From: Prosthecobacter debontii
GTDB lineage: Bacteria; Verrucomicrobiota; Verrucomicrobiia; Verrucomicrobiales; Akkermansiaceae
Reading direction: 5' to 3'
Length of the DNA stretch: 24,456 nucleotides
Assembly (NCBI GenBank): GCA_945885485.1
Contig: CAMCYT010000008.1
Coordinates: 1 to 24,456, forward strand
Below the pieces are notes generated by a model. The model searched no databases. It was given only the letters and a program-made list of their open reading frames with translations, and was not told where the DNA came from. A program made the position numbers and the translations under genes. Position 1 is the first letter of the stretch, and every line of letters starts with the position of its first letter. This document shows positions 7,026 through 14,339 of this stretch, in pieces.

Positions 7026-7792
7026 AAGAAGAAATCCATCACAACTGCTGCGCGCATCACAGCCATCATCACGAGTTGGTGATCGAGGGTTTGACGGTTT
7101 CGTATCGGGATATTCTGGCGCTTGATAGCGTTTCCTTCGCGACCTCCTGTGGTAATCGTGTGGCGTTGGTTGGACCGAACGGAGCGGGGAAATCGACCTT
7201 ACTGAAAGCGATCGCTGGATTGGTGCCACGTGTTGCGGGAAATATTTTGTGGCGTGGGAGTTCGGTGCAAAAGTGGTCGCGTGAATTCGCGTATTTGCCG
7301 CAACGGGAGGAAATTGATTGGTCTTTTCCGATCACAGTTAGAGGATTGGTGGAAATGGGTAGATATCCGCAAACCGGTTGGTGGCGCAAGTTTTCAAATG
7401 AAGATCAAGCGGCGGTGGATAGGGCTTTGGAATCGCTCAATTTGAAAGACTTGCAGCACCGGCAGATCCGTGAGCTTTCCGGAGGACAGCAGCAACGCGC
7501 GTTCCTTGCTAGAGCCTTGGCGCAGGAGGCGCATGTTTTGTTGTTAGATGAACCGTTCACCGGACTGGATCGAAACGCATCGATTTTATTAGGAGATCTA
7601 TTGTCAAAACTTGCGGCAGAGGGACGCCTGATCATCGCCTCGCATCACGACCTAGGATCGGCGCCCTTGTTGTTTGATGAAGTCTTGGTGCTCAACACCC
7701 AACAGGTCGGCTTCGGCGATGTCGCATCGGTTTTAACTCCATCACTGATCGCGAAGACCTTCGGAGTCTCGGAAACCCAATGTCATGTTTGA
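7022..7792 (+). CDS. Metal (Mn/Zn/Fe) ABC transporter ATP-binding protein
   Basis: This 256-residue ABC ATPase of the ZnuC/MntB/SitB type has Walker A GPNGAGKS (51-58), YLPQREEIDWSFPITV (Q-loop region typical of manganese/zinc importers), signature LSGGQ (152-156), Walker B LLLDEP (173-178) and the switch region ASHHD. The N-terminus is unusual: residues 6-17 contain seven histidines and two cysteines (HHNCCAHHSHHH), a likely metal-binding tail. The start appears to be TTG at 7022, inside the stop of the previous gene. No ATG occurs before the core fold, and starting later would lose the His-rich tail. It overlaps the permease gene by eight bases. It presumably energises import of a divalent metal from the cytoplasmic face. 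The exact metal cannot be read from sequence. Confidence 0.92.
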   Translation: MKEEIHHNCCAHHSHHHELVIEGLTVSYRDILALDSVSFATSCGNRVALVGPNGAGKSTLLKAIAGLVPRVAGNILWRGSSVQKWSREFAYLPQREEIDWSFPITVRGLVEMGRYPQTGWWRKFSNEDQAAVDRALESLNLKDLQHRQIRELSGGQQQRAFLARALAQEAHVLLLDEPFTGLDRNASILLGDLLSKLAAEGRLIIASHHDLGSAPLLFDEVLVLNTQQVGFGDVASVLTPSLIAKTFGVSETQCHV

Positions 7793-8639
7793 AGAACTTT
7801 TAAACAGCCCATTTTACCAACGCACCTTGGCGGTAGCTGCGTTCATCGGTTTCACTAATGGGTTTTTCAGTGGCTTTGTGGTTTTGCGTAGAAATGCGTT
7901 ATCGGTGTCGGCCTTGTCGCACACCATGTTGCCGGGGATTGCGTTTGGAATTTTAGTCACCGGATATCTCTCGCAGTGGAATGCGTTTATCGGCGCGTTG
8001 TTTGCGGCGCTGTTAGTGGGATTGGGATCGGTGGCGGTGGCTCGTGGCAAACGCATCGCCGAGGGGACATCGCTGGCTGTGCTTTACACCGCGGCTTTTG
8101 CGGCGGGTGTTGCGATTTTGCCGAAATTAGAAACCCGCACCGAACTCGAGCATTGGTTGTTCGGAGATATTCTTGCGATTGGAAACACCGACCTATGGAT
8201 CGTTTTCACGATGGGTGCTGTGATTTTGGTAGCTGGAAATTTAATGATGCGGCCGTTGTTGCTGACTTTGTTCGAGCCAAACGTCGCGGCAGCGCAAGGC
8301 GTTCCCACACGTGCGATGCAATACCTCGTTTTCATGATGCTCGTGCTCGCGTTGGTTTCGTCTCTGCAAGCAGTCGGCTGCGTGCTCTCGGTGGGCTTGC
8401 TCGTTACGCCGGCGGCGACCGTTTCCCTGCTCACTGATAAAACATCCGCCTTGTTCTGGGGCGGGGGACTCATTGGTGGAATCGGCTCGATCGTGGCGGT
8501 TTTGTTATCGGGCTACTTCGGGATTTCACCAGGCCCAGCCATCGTGATCTTACTCGGAACTTTATTCATTTTAGCCTATCTGTTCAGTCCGAAATACGGT
8601 CTTCTTGTTCCGAAATTTATTTTCAATCGAAGACCATGA
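7785..8639 (+). CDS. Metal ABC transporter permease (ABC-3 family)
   Basis: This 284-residue, highly hydrophobic protein has about eight membrane segments and the ABC-3 permease motifs LSVSALSHTMLPGIAFG near residues 39-55, GCVLSVGLLVTPAATV and ISPGPAIVILLG. It is the membrane channel partner of the ATPase encoded just upstream and overlapping by eight bases. The first helix begins near residue 13 (RTLAVAAFIGFTNGFFSGFV), so ATG 7785 is well placed. Its stop overlaps the ATG of the next gene (ATGA, 8636-8639), which couples it to the phosphosugar mutase. No binding-protein gene is in the window, so the transporter needs one encoded elsewhere or works with an unrecognised partner. Confidence 0.92.
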   Translation: MFEELLNSPFYQRTLAVAAFIGFTNGFFSGFVVLRRNALSVSALSHTMLPGIAFGILVTGYLSQWNAFIGALFAALLVGLGSVAVARGKRIAEGTSLAVLYTAAFAAGVAILPKLETRTELEHWLFGDILAIGNTDLWIVFTMGAVILVAGNLMMRPLLLTLFEPNVAAAQGVPTRAMQYLVFMMLVLALVSSLQAVGCVLSVGLLVTPAATVSLLTDKTSALFWGGGLIGGIGSIVAVLLSGYFGISPGPAIVILLGTLFILAYLFSPKYGLLVPKFIFNRRP

Positions 8640-10564
8640 ACGACCTTTCTGAAACCCTCGCCTCCGCCGTTACCTCTCGAAAACTCCTCGCCTCCGCTAA
8701 AGCAAACATCGACTCCCTGTTAGCTGGAGCCGCAAGTGACTTACCGAAACGCACGGTCAGTGAATTGTTAGCGGCGGAAAATTTCTCTGAACTGAACGAT
8801 AGGTTTTTCAAAACCCTCGCCTTCGGCACAGGTGGATTGAGGGGGCGGACGATAGGTCGCACCATCACCGCATCCGAGCAAGGCGCGGGCGGACCGAATG
8901 GACGCCCAGAGTTTCCATGCGTCGGCACCGCGACGATGAATTATTACAATCTCTCCCGTGCGGTGCGTGGTTTGATTGCATACATGAAATCGGTTGGCGC
9001 GAAATGCGGTGGCAAGGTCACTTTTGTGTTCGCGCACGACACCCGTCATTTCTCGAAAGATTTTGCCGATTTCTGCGCGAAAGTTTGCGCCGAGCATGGT
9101 TGCGATGCGTATGTGTTCGATGGCCCACGCTCTACCCCGCAGCTGTCCTTTGCGATTCGCCAGCTCCGTGCGGATTCCGGCGTGGTGATCACGGCGAGCC
9201 ACAACCCATCGCACGATTGCGGTTTCAAAGCTTATTTCAATGACGGTGCACAAATCGTCGAGCCACACGCGACCGCGATCATTCATGAAGTGAACTCGGT
9301 GACCAGCGAACAATACGAGCCCTTGCCGCTGGCTGAGCAGGGAACGATCAAAACCTTGGGTAAAGATTTTGATGAGGTCTACATCACACTCCTGAAAACC
9401 TTGTTGTTAAAACCGGAGTTATTAAAAACGACATCGACGAAAATCGTTTTCACCAACCTGCATGGCACCGGCGGACACATCAATGTGCCGATGTTGCGCG
9501 ATCTGGGTTTCGAAGTTCTAACTGTTCCCGAACAGGACATCCAAGACGGACGATTCCCAACCGTGGAATCACCGAATCCGGAAAACGGCCCCGCACTTGC
9601 GATGGCGATCCAGCTCGCGGAATCCTCTGGCGCGGAGATCGTGATCGGCACCGATCCGGATGCCGATCGTATGGGCGTCGCTGCGCGTGATGATGCAGGA
9701 AAAATGGTGCTGCTCACTGGAAATCAGATCGGTTCCTTGATGGCGTGGTATCGTTTGAAAACCATGTTCGAACTGGGTTGGGTCACCCACTCCAACCGCA
9801 CCCGCGGAGTTCTGATTAAAACCTTCGTCACCACCGAACTGCAAACCGCCATAGCCGATTCGTTCGGGGTTTCAGTGGTCGATACTCTAACAGGTTTCAA
9901 ATACATTTCCGCGAAGCTCAAGAAATACGAGGACGCGATTCCGGCAGATAAGAAAGGTGATTATCGTAGCCTTTCTGAAGATCAAACCCGCGCCTTGCGT
10001 TTGGAATACTCACGCTTCTTCGTGTTCGGTGGCGAGGAAAGCTACGGCTACCTCGGCTCGGATGCTGTGCGCGATAAAGATGCCAATGGCGCGACACTGA
10101 TGTTTGCTGAAGTAGCTGCTTACGCGAAGTCGGTCGGAAAAACCCTGCCTCATCTTCTCGACGAGCTGTATGAGAAGTTCGGTTACTACCTGGAAGTCGG
10201 AAAATCACTCACCATGGAAGGTGCTGATGGCGCAGCGAAAATTCAAACGCTCGCCAACTCCTACGCAAACCATCCTCCGCAAGTGATCGATGGATCTGAA
10301 GTGACTCGTTTTCGCGATTTCTCCGCGCAGGACATCTACGACCAAGAAGGTGATTTGTTGCCGAAAGAGAAAATGCTGTTCTTCGATCTCGCCGATGGTC
10401 GCTCGTTCGCCGTGCGCCCATCCGGGACTGAACCGAAGATTAAATATTACATTTACGGAAAAGCGAAAGTCAGTGGTGATCTAGCGGCGACCAAACAACA
10501 GGTCGCGAATGCGATTGAGGCATTGTGGAAGTGGATTGAGGCTGATGCGAAATCGCGGGGGTGA
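8636..10564 (+). CDS. Phosphoglucomutase/phosphomannomutase family protein
   Basis: This 642-residue alpha-D-phosphohexomutase interconverts the 1- and 6-phosphates of glucose or mannose, feeding glycogen, cell-envelope sugars or glycolysis. All four signature loops are present: the catalytic phosphoserine Ser188 in TASHNPSHDCGFKAYF, the Mg-binding GTDPDADR (338-345), the sugar-binding GGEESYGY (465-472) and the phosphate-binding RPSGTEPKIKYY (594-605). LAFGTGGLRG near residues 61-70 and the overall length fit the PgcA/PGM2-like branch. Its ATG overlaps the permease stop, so it is translationally coupled to the metal transporter. The enzyme requires a divalent metal, but a functional link is not proven by position. 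A REP-like element follows its stop and probably separates it from convergent nusB. Confidence 0.95.
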   Translation: MNDLSETLASAVTSRKLLASAKANIDSLLAGAASDLPKRTVSELLAAENFSELNDRFFKTLAFGTGGLRGRTIGRTITASEQGAGGPNGRPEFPCVGTATMNYYNLSRAVRGLIAYMKSVGAKCGGKVTFVFAHDTRHFSKDFADFCAKVCAEHGCDAYVFDGPRSTPQLSFAIRQLRADSGVVITASHNPSHDCGFKAYFNDGAQIVEPHATAIIHEVNSVTSEQYEPLPLAEQGTIKTLGKDFDEVYITLLKTLLLKPELLKTTSTKIVFTNLHGTGGHINVPMLRDLGFEVLTVPEQDIQDGRFPTVESPNPENGPALAMAIQLAESSGAEIVIGTDPDADRMGVAARDDAGKMVLLTGNQIGSLMAWYRLKTMFELGWVTHSNRTRGVLIKTFVTTELQTAIADSFGVSVVDTLTGFKYISAKLKKYEDAIPADKKGDYRSLSEDQTRALRLEYSRFFVFGGEESYGYLGSDAVRDKDANGATLMFAEVAAYAKSVGKTLPHLLDELYEKFGYYLEVGKSLTMEGADGAAKIQTLANSYANHPPQVIDGSEVTRFRDFSAQDIYDQEGDLLPKEKMLFFDLADGRSFAVRPSGTEPKIKYYIYGKAKVSGDLAATKQQVANAIEALWKWIEADAKSRG

Positions 10565-10577
10565 GATGAAGTTTTGA

Positions 10578-10736
10578 ATGGTAGGGTCAATACGCCGTGT
10601 TGACCGCAGAATCAAAAAGGTTGGGGCTGAAGGAAGGTCGCAAGCCTGTCAGACATATTGCGCGTTGAGAATTCTGATTTGGGTCGCAGTCGGCCCTTCG
10701 ATAAACTCAGGATTTGCAACGCGGCGACCCTACCAT
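10578..10736. repeat. REP-like inverted-repeat element, degenerate second unit
   Basis: Outer ends ATGGTAGGGTC (10578-10588) and GACCCTACCAT (10726-10736) match the element at 6455-6539. The left unit forms a 21-base hairpin, GGTCAATAC/GTGTTGACC around GCC (10585-10605), with one wobble pair. The right unit no longer folds the same way; instead GGGTCGC at 10681-10687 can pair with GCGACCC at 10724-10730. The interior includes CCTTCGATAAACTCAGG. It fills the spacer between two convergent genes and touches the nusB stop codon, so it may act as a bidirectional terminator. Confidence 0.82.
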
Positions 10737-11624
10737 TTAAACCACCGACTTCGCCACCGAGTCTAGCATGCCGTTGACGAAGCGGTTTGAATCGGTGGTG
10801 CCGAAGCGTTTGGCGAGTTCGATGGCTTCGTTGATGATGACTTTGTGGGGGGTGTCGGTTCTGGTGAGTTCGTATGTGCCTAAACGCAGCACGGCGCGAT
10901 CTACGGGGTCGATACGCTCTGGCGAGTAGTTCTCGACAAGGGCGGAAAGTTTTTCATCGATCTCCGGTTTGCAGGCTAGCACGGCGTCGACCAAAGCATC
11001 GGTCTGGTTGATGAGAGAGGAAATCTCGGATTTGGATTGGCGGATTTTCGCCAGGTCGGCCTGATCGGGGAAGCTCTCTGGGGTTTCAACCATGCGAATG
11101 CGATCGGAAATGCGCTGTAAGCGACGGATGGTTGCGTTGAGAGCTTCGAGCTGGGGTTTCAGATTGGGAAAATCCTCGCTGGATTTGAGAAATTTATCAC
11201 GATTGAAAGTGAGGTCGCGATCCACTTCAAAGAAACGAGAGAGCGCGGCATCGAGTTCGTCGGCGACATCTTGGTCATCACCAGCTTTGGGAGTTTTTTC
11301 TAGTTTGGTGTAGGAAATACTCCATGAGGATTCGAGTGCGAGTAGGCGATTCAGATCCGTCACCAATGCCTCAGCAGCAGGCACAGCGGTGATGTGGGCT
11401 TTGGCGACTTCGGCGCGCTCGACGAATTCCACGAGTCGGGTTTGGCGACCGATGGCTAGATGTTGCACCGTGCGAAACGTGGCGATCGATAGATTTTTTC
11501 TATCCGTTTCCGTTAGAAACTGCCAGAACGGTTCGCGCAGATCTGCGGGTGAGGCGCCGCCTTCGATATCGGCACAGTAGAGAAATTGAATGGCGGCTTC
11601 TCGGATTTGCCTACGGCTTGGCAT
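10737..11624 (-). CDS. nusB: NusB-family antitermination factor with long internal insertion
   Basis: The N-terminus (MPSRRQIREAAIQFLYCADI) and C-terminus (IDPVDRAVLRLGTYEL, then KVIINEAIELAKRFGTTDSN and RFVNGMLDSVAKS) are typical NusB. With NusE, NusB binds boxA RNA and supports rRNA transcription. NusB proteins are normally about 140-160 residues, but this one has 295. The extra material lies roughly between residues 85 and 205 and is rich in charged helix (FLKSSEDFPNLKPQLEALNA, TIRRLQRISDRIRMVE), with no known domain that I recognise. It starts four bases after the ribH stop, the common ribH-nusB pairing, which supports the assignment. The insertion is continuous and in frame, so it is not two genes. 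Confidence 0.9.
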   Translation of the reverse strand: MPSRRQIREAAIQFLYCADIEGGASPADLREPFWQFLTETDRKNLSIATFRTVQHLAIGRQTRLVEFVERAEVAKAHITAVPAAEALVTDLNRLLALESSWSISYTKLEKTPKAGDDQDVADELDAALSRFFEVDRDLTFNRDKFLKSSEDFPNLKPQLEALNATIRRLQRISDRIRMVETPESFPDQADLAKIRQSKSEISSLINQTDALVDAVLACKPEIDEKLSALVENYSPERIDPVDRAVLRLGTYELTRTDTPHKVIINEAIELAKRFGTTDSNRFVNGMLDSVAKSVV

Positions 11625-11628
11625 ATCT

Positions 11629-12135
11629 TTATTTAAACTTGTTCGGGGATGGTTTCGGGATCGATTTCTCGATTTCCGAGAATACGTCGATCATGCCAGC
11701 TGCTGCCCTAGCAGCCTCTCGGCCGCGATTCATGCTCGCCGCGATGCAGCGGGCATGGGCTTGTTTTTCATCCTCGACGAGGAGAACTTCGTGAATGACC
11801 GGAAGGCAGTTTTTAACGGCGAGATCTTGGAGTGATTGAGTGACCGAGGACGCCACGAGATCAGCGTGATGCGTGTCTCCACGAATGATTAGGCCGAGAG
11901 CGATGATGCAGTTGATATCACTGCGTTGCATGAGTTTGGCGACCACGACCGGGATCTCGAAAGCACCTGGAACGCGAATGATGTCGATGCGGGTCATGGG
12001 CATGAGCTCGCCGAGCTCTGTAAGGGCATTTTCCACGAGTGCATCTGTGAACTGCTCGTTGTATTTTGAGGCCACAATACAGACCTTGGCTTTGTGGCCG
12101 AGGATTCGTGGTTTGGCTTGCAGCGCAGTGGACAT
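11629..12135 (-). CDS. ribH: 6,7-dimethyl-8-ribityllumazine synthase
   Basis: This 168-residue enzyme carries out the penultimate step of riboflavin synthesis, condensing 5-amino-6-ribitylaminouracil with 3,4-dihydroxy-2-butanone 4-phosphate. Motifs seen are VASKYNEQFTDALVENA, the substrate loop VPGAFEIP (55-62) and IRGDTHHAD with catalytic His90. The later loop, usually TxTxEQAxxR, is LLVEDEKQAHARC here. The core family is about 150-160 residues; the N-terminal extension (MSTALQAKPRILGHKAK) is short. It lies 78 bases downstream of the broken peptide-ABC gene and directly before nusB. I saw no FMN riboswitch-like conserved sequence in the 78-base spacer upstream. Confidence 0.95.
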   Translation of the reverse strand: MSTALQAKPRILGHKAKVCIVASKYNEQFTDALVENALTELGELMPMTRIDIIRVPGAFEIPVVVAKLMQRSDINCIIALGLIIRGDTHHADLVASSVTQSLQDLAVKNCLPVIHEVLLVEDEKQAHARCIAASMNRGREAARAAAGMIDVFSEIEKSIPKPSPNKFK

Positions 12136-12213
12136 GGGTTGGCTATGAAGGGATGCGAAATAAAAGTCAACTGGCAGGGAAGGGCAATCGTAAGTTCTTT
12201 ATTGGATCGAATC

Positions 12214-13188
12214 TCAAGAAGCTAGGCAACCTGGGCAGTTTTGAGCGAAGTGGTTGGGATAGATTTCGGAGAGTTCGGGATGGGAATCGATCAGGCAAAG
12301 CTCGGGTTTTCCGAGCAGATTGCGGGGTTGGAAGGCACAACCTTTGGGTGGGTTTGCGAGATTCGGAGGCAGGCCGGGGATGGTCATCAAGGGCTGACCT
12401 TTGGGTTGCGCCGATGGAATTGATTTCAACAATGACCGCGTGTAGGCGTGCAGGGGGTTGCTGAAAAGATCTTTGCGCAGGGCACTTTCCACGATGCGTC
12501 CGGCATACATCACGTTGATGTGGTCACAGACTTCTGAAACGACCGCGAGATCGTGGGTGATGAAAATGATAGCGGTGCCGAGTTTTTCCTGCCTGTCCTT
12601 AATCAGATCTAACACTTGTTTCTGCACAGTGACATCGAGCGCGGTGGTGGGTTCATCGCAAATGAGAAGTTCTGGCTTAGTTATCAACGCCATGGCGATC
12701 ATCACCCGTTGGCGCATGCCTCCGGAAAACTCGTGAGGATAAGAATGAATGCGTTTTTCTGCATCAGGGATGCCAACTTCAGCAAGAGAATCGATCGCGC
12801 GGGTCAAAGCGGCTTTGCCTTTGATGTTTTCGTGTAGTTCCAGAGGCTCGGTGATCTGATCGCTGATCCGGATGTAGGGATTGAGCGAGGTCATCGGATC
12901 TTGGAAAATCATGGAGATACGTTTTCCCCGAATCCCGCGAAGTTTATTCTCACTTGCGGTAAGAAGATCGATCCCATCGAACATCGCCGTGCCGCGCACG
13001 ATGCGACCCGGAGGAGTCGGTATCAAACCGAGCAGGGACTAGCAGGTGACCGATTTTCCCGAGCCCGACTCACCAACAATCCCCAGTGTCTGGCCACGCT
13101 CGACTTGAAACGAGACGTCCTCGACCGCGTGAACCACCCCATTTCGCGTATGGAAGCGGGTGGTCAGGTGGTTGACATCAAGTAACAT
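12214..13188 (-). pseudogene. Peptide (Dpp/Opp) ABC transporter ATPase interrupted by an amber codon
   Basis: Reading from ATG 13188 gives MLLDVNHLTTRFHTRNG, a normal DppD/OppD start. Walker A GESGSGKS (39-46) follows, then VTC and a TAG at codon 50 (bases 13041-13039). The frame then continues uninterrupted: SLLGLIPTPPGRI, ISMIFQDPMTSLNP (Q loop), FSGGMRQRVMIAMAL (signature), LLICDEPTTALDVTVQ (Walker B) and the oligopeptide C-terminal region to stop 12214. The total of 324 codons is the usual length. In homologues the interrupted residue is typically Tyr or a similar residue (GKSVTCYSLLGL), so one base change (TAC or TAT to TAG) explains it. Options are a recent null mutation, a sequencing error or amber readthrough. 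No frame loss elsewhere argues against old decay. The partner ATPase and permeases are not in the window. Confidence 0.87.
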
Positions 13189-13247
13189 GGGTGGAAAATT
13201 TTGAATTCTAAATTTTAAATACCAAATAAAGAATCAAGGGCACCTAA

Positions 13248-13793
13248 TCAGGCTTTGTCCAAGATGGAGTTCCAGTGCTCGATGTTGTCCTTTTGATCCG
13301 CGAATAAATCGGTGGTGTCGTCGTGGATGGTGACGGAAGTGATTTTATCGCCTACCCCGTTGAATTTGCAGCCGCGTTCGCCGGTGTTGGTTTTACCGGT
13401 GATTTTTTCGACGACATCCAAACCGTTGGTGACTTGACCGAACACAGAGTGGCGGTTGTCGAGGAAAGGAGTGGCGGTTGTGGTGATGAAAAACTGGGAG
13501 CCGTTGGTTCCCGGACCGGCGTTGGCCATGGAGAAAACACCTGGAGCTCGGTGACGGAGATCGGGATGGAATTCATCAGCAAACTTGTAGCCCGGGCCGC
13601 CGCGACCGCTTTCGGTTGGATCGCCACCTTGCAGCATGAAACCTTCGATCACGCGGTGAAAGGCAACGTCTTTGTAATAGCCGCGCTGCGAGAGATTGAG
13701 GAAGTTCGCGCAAGTGATGGGTGCTTTGGAGGCATAAAACGTCGCGTCGATGTCGCCTGCAGTGGTGTGGAGTGTGATTTTAATATCGTTCAT
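13248..13793 (-). CDS. Cyclophilin-type peptidyl-prolyl cis-trans isomerase
   Basis: This 181-residue cyclophilin accelerates cis-trans isomerisation of prolyl bonds in folding proteins. Active-site motifs are FHRVIEGFMLQGGDP (catalytic Arg plus Gln), SMANAGPGTNGSQFFIT and FLDNRHSVFGQV. The position of the Trp of some cyclophilins is His here, as in many bacterial forms. There is no signal peptide, so it should be cytoplasmic. I chose ATG 13793, where MNDIKITLHTTAGDI begins the fold. An upstream ATG at 13853 would add 20 residues without homology. The C-terminal tail after TIHDD (residues about 158-181) is an extension. It heads a minus-strand run with the peptide-ABC ATPase, ribH and nusB, 59 bases before the ATPase start. 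Confidence 0.93.
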   Translation of the reverse strand: MNDIKITLHTTAGDIDATFYASKAPITCANFLNLSQRGYYKDVAFHRVIEGFMLQGGDPTESGRGGPGYKFADEFHPDLRHRAPGVFSMANAGPGTNGSQFFITTTATPFLDNRHSVFGQVTNGLDVVEKITGKTNTGERGCKFNGVGDKITSVTIHDDTTDLFADQKDNIEHWNSILDKA

Positions 13794-13872
13794 AGTCGTG
13801 GAAAAAGTCTGACGCAGCGATAGTGGGTAAATCTTTCCTTTCATCCAAGCCATATTTCATGCATTCCGAAAA

Positions 13873-14017
13873 GGAGCGGGTGTGTCACCACTCCCTAAGT
13901 TTGAGGGTGTCTCACCCTCATATATATAATCGAACGGTGTGACACCGTTTAGCCTCATGCCGTGAGACAAGGCAGCTCCTGACTCTTGCCGTAGCAGACG
14001 CGATTTGGAAATCGCGT
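13873..14017. repeat. Cluster of GGTGTnnCACC hairpins plus a CG-rich hairpin
   Basis: Three hairpins share an 11-base palindromic core: GGTGTGTCACC (13879-13889), GGTGTCTCACC (13906-13916, within 8-bp arms TGAGGGTG/CACCCTCA) and GGTGTGACACC (13936-13946, within AACGGTGT/ACACCGTT). The starts are 27 and 30 bases apart. A separate perfect hairpin, ACGCGATTT-GG-AAATCGCGT, occupies 13998-14017. The group fills the 304-base stretch between divergent cyclophilin and the small plus-strand gene. It could be an operator array or a REP-type cluster; no other gene is seen there. Confidence 0.7.
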
Positions 14018-14097
14018 TTCCCTTCTTGTTTCCATTTTGCTACTTTGGCAGTGCTGATAAGAAGAAAAACCAGTTATCATTCCAATCAAAGTATCAA

Positions 14098-14325
14098 ATG
14101 AGTGCAACACCACCCCCTCTGCCTAAAGTTCTAAACCCTATTAAGTTCATTCGTTTTGAAGGAGAGCATATCGGATTTCACAATGCGGAGCATGATCGCA
14201 CGAGGCTTGATCGAGCTCAAATGCAGGCTCAGCAGTGGATTAATCAAAATCCTCACCATGAAATCGTCTCTATCAACTCTTCATTCGGACACTACATTGC
14301 CATCGTGACAGTTTGGTATAGATAA
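14098..14325 (+). CDS. Small protein of unknown function (75 residues)
   Basis: Starting at ATG 14098 it reads MSATPPPLPKVLNP and ends YIAIVTVWYR. I do not recognise a named family. I have a general impression of short bacterial proteins ending in a VTVWY-like strand, but cannot name one. The middle (ARMx-like helix: RTRLDRAQMQAQQWINQNP) followed by HHEIVSINSSFGHYIAIVTV suggests one helix then two strands. No signal peptide or membrane segment is present. The frame is also open upstream to an ATG at 14005, but that extra part overlaps a hairpin and is Phe-rich low-quality sequence, so the later start is preferred. It converges on the VCBS gene with 14 bases between stops. Reality as a gene is likely but not certain. 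Confidence 0.6.
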   Translation: MSATPPPLPKVLNPIKFIRFEGEHIGFHNAEHDRTRLDRAQMQAQQWINQNPHHEIVSINSSFGHYIAIVTVWYR

Positions 14326-14339
14326 GGATCTGATAGATT

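Noticed and set aside
8768..9313. 181-residue minus-strand open frame opposite the phosphosugar mutase
   Set aside because: The mutase has all four catalytic motifs across this region; the opposite frame has no recognisable domain.
12136..12213. Possible FMN riboswitch before ribH
   Set aside because: The spacer is only 78 bases and I could not find the conserved RFN stems.
13039..13041. Pyrrolysine or programmed readthrough at the TAG codon
   Set aside because: There is no PylT/PylS nearby, no downstream signal seen and no reason for a special residue at this position; mutation or error is simpler.
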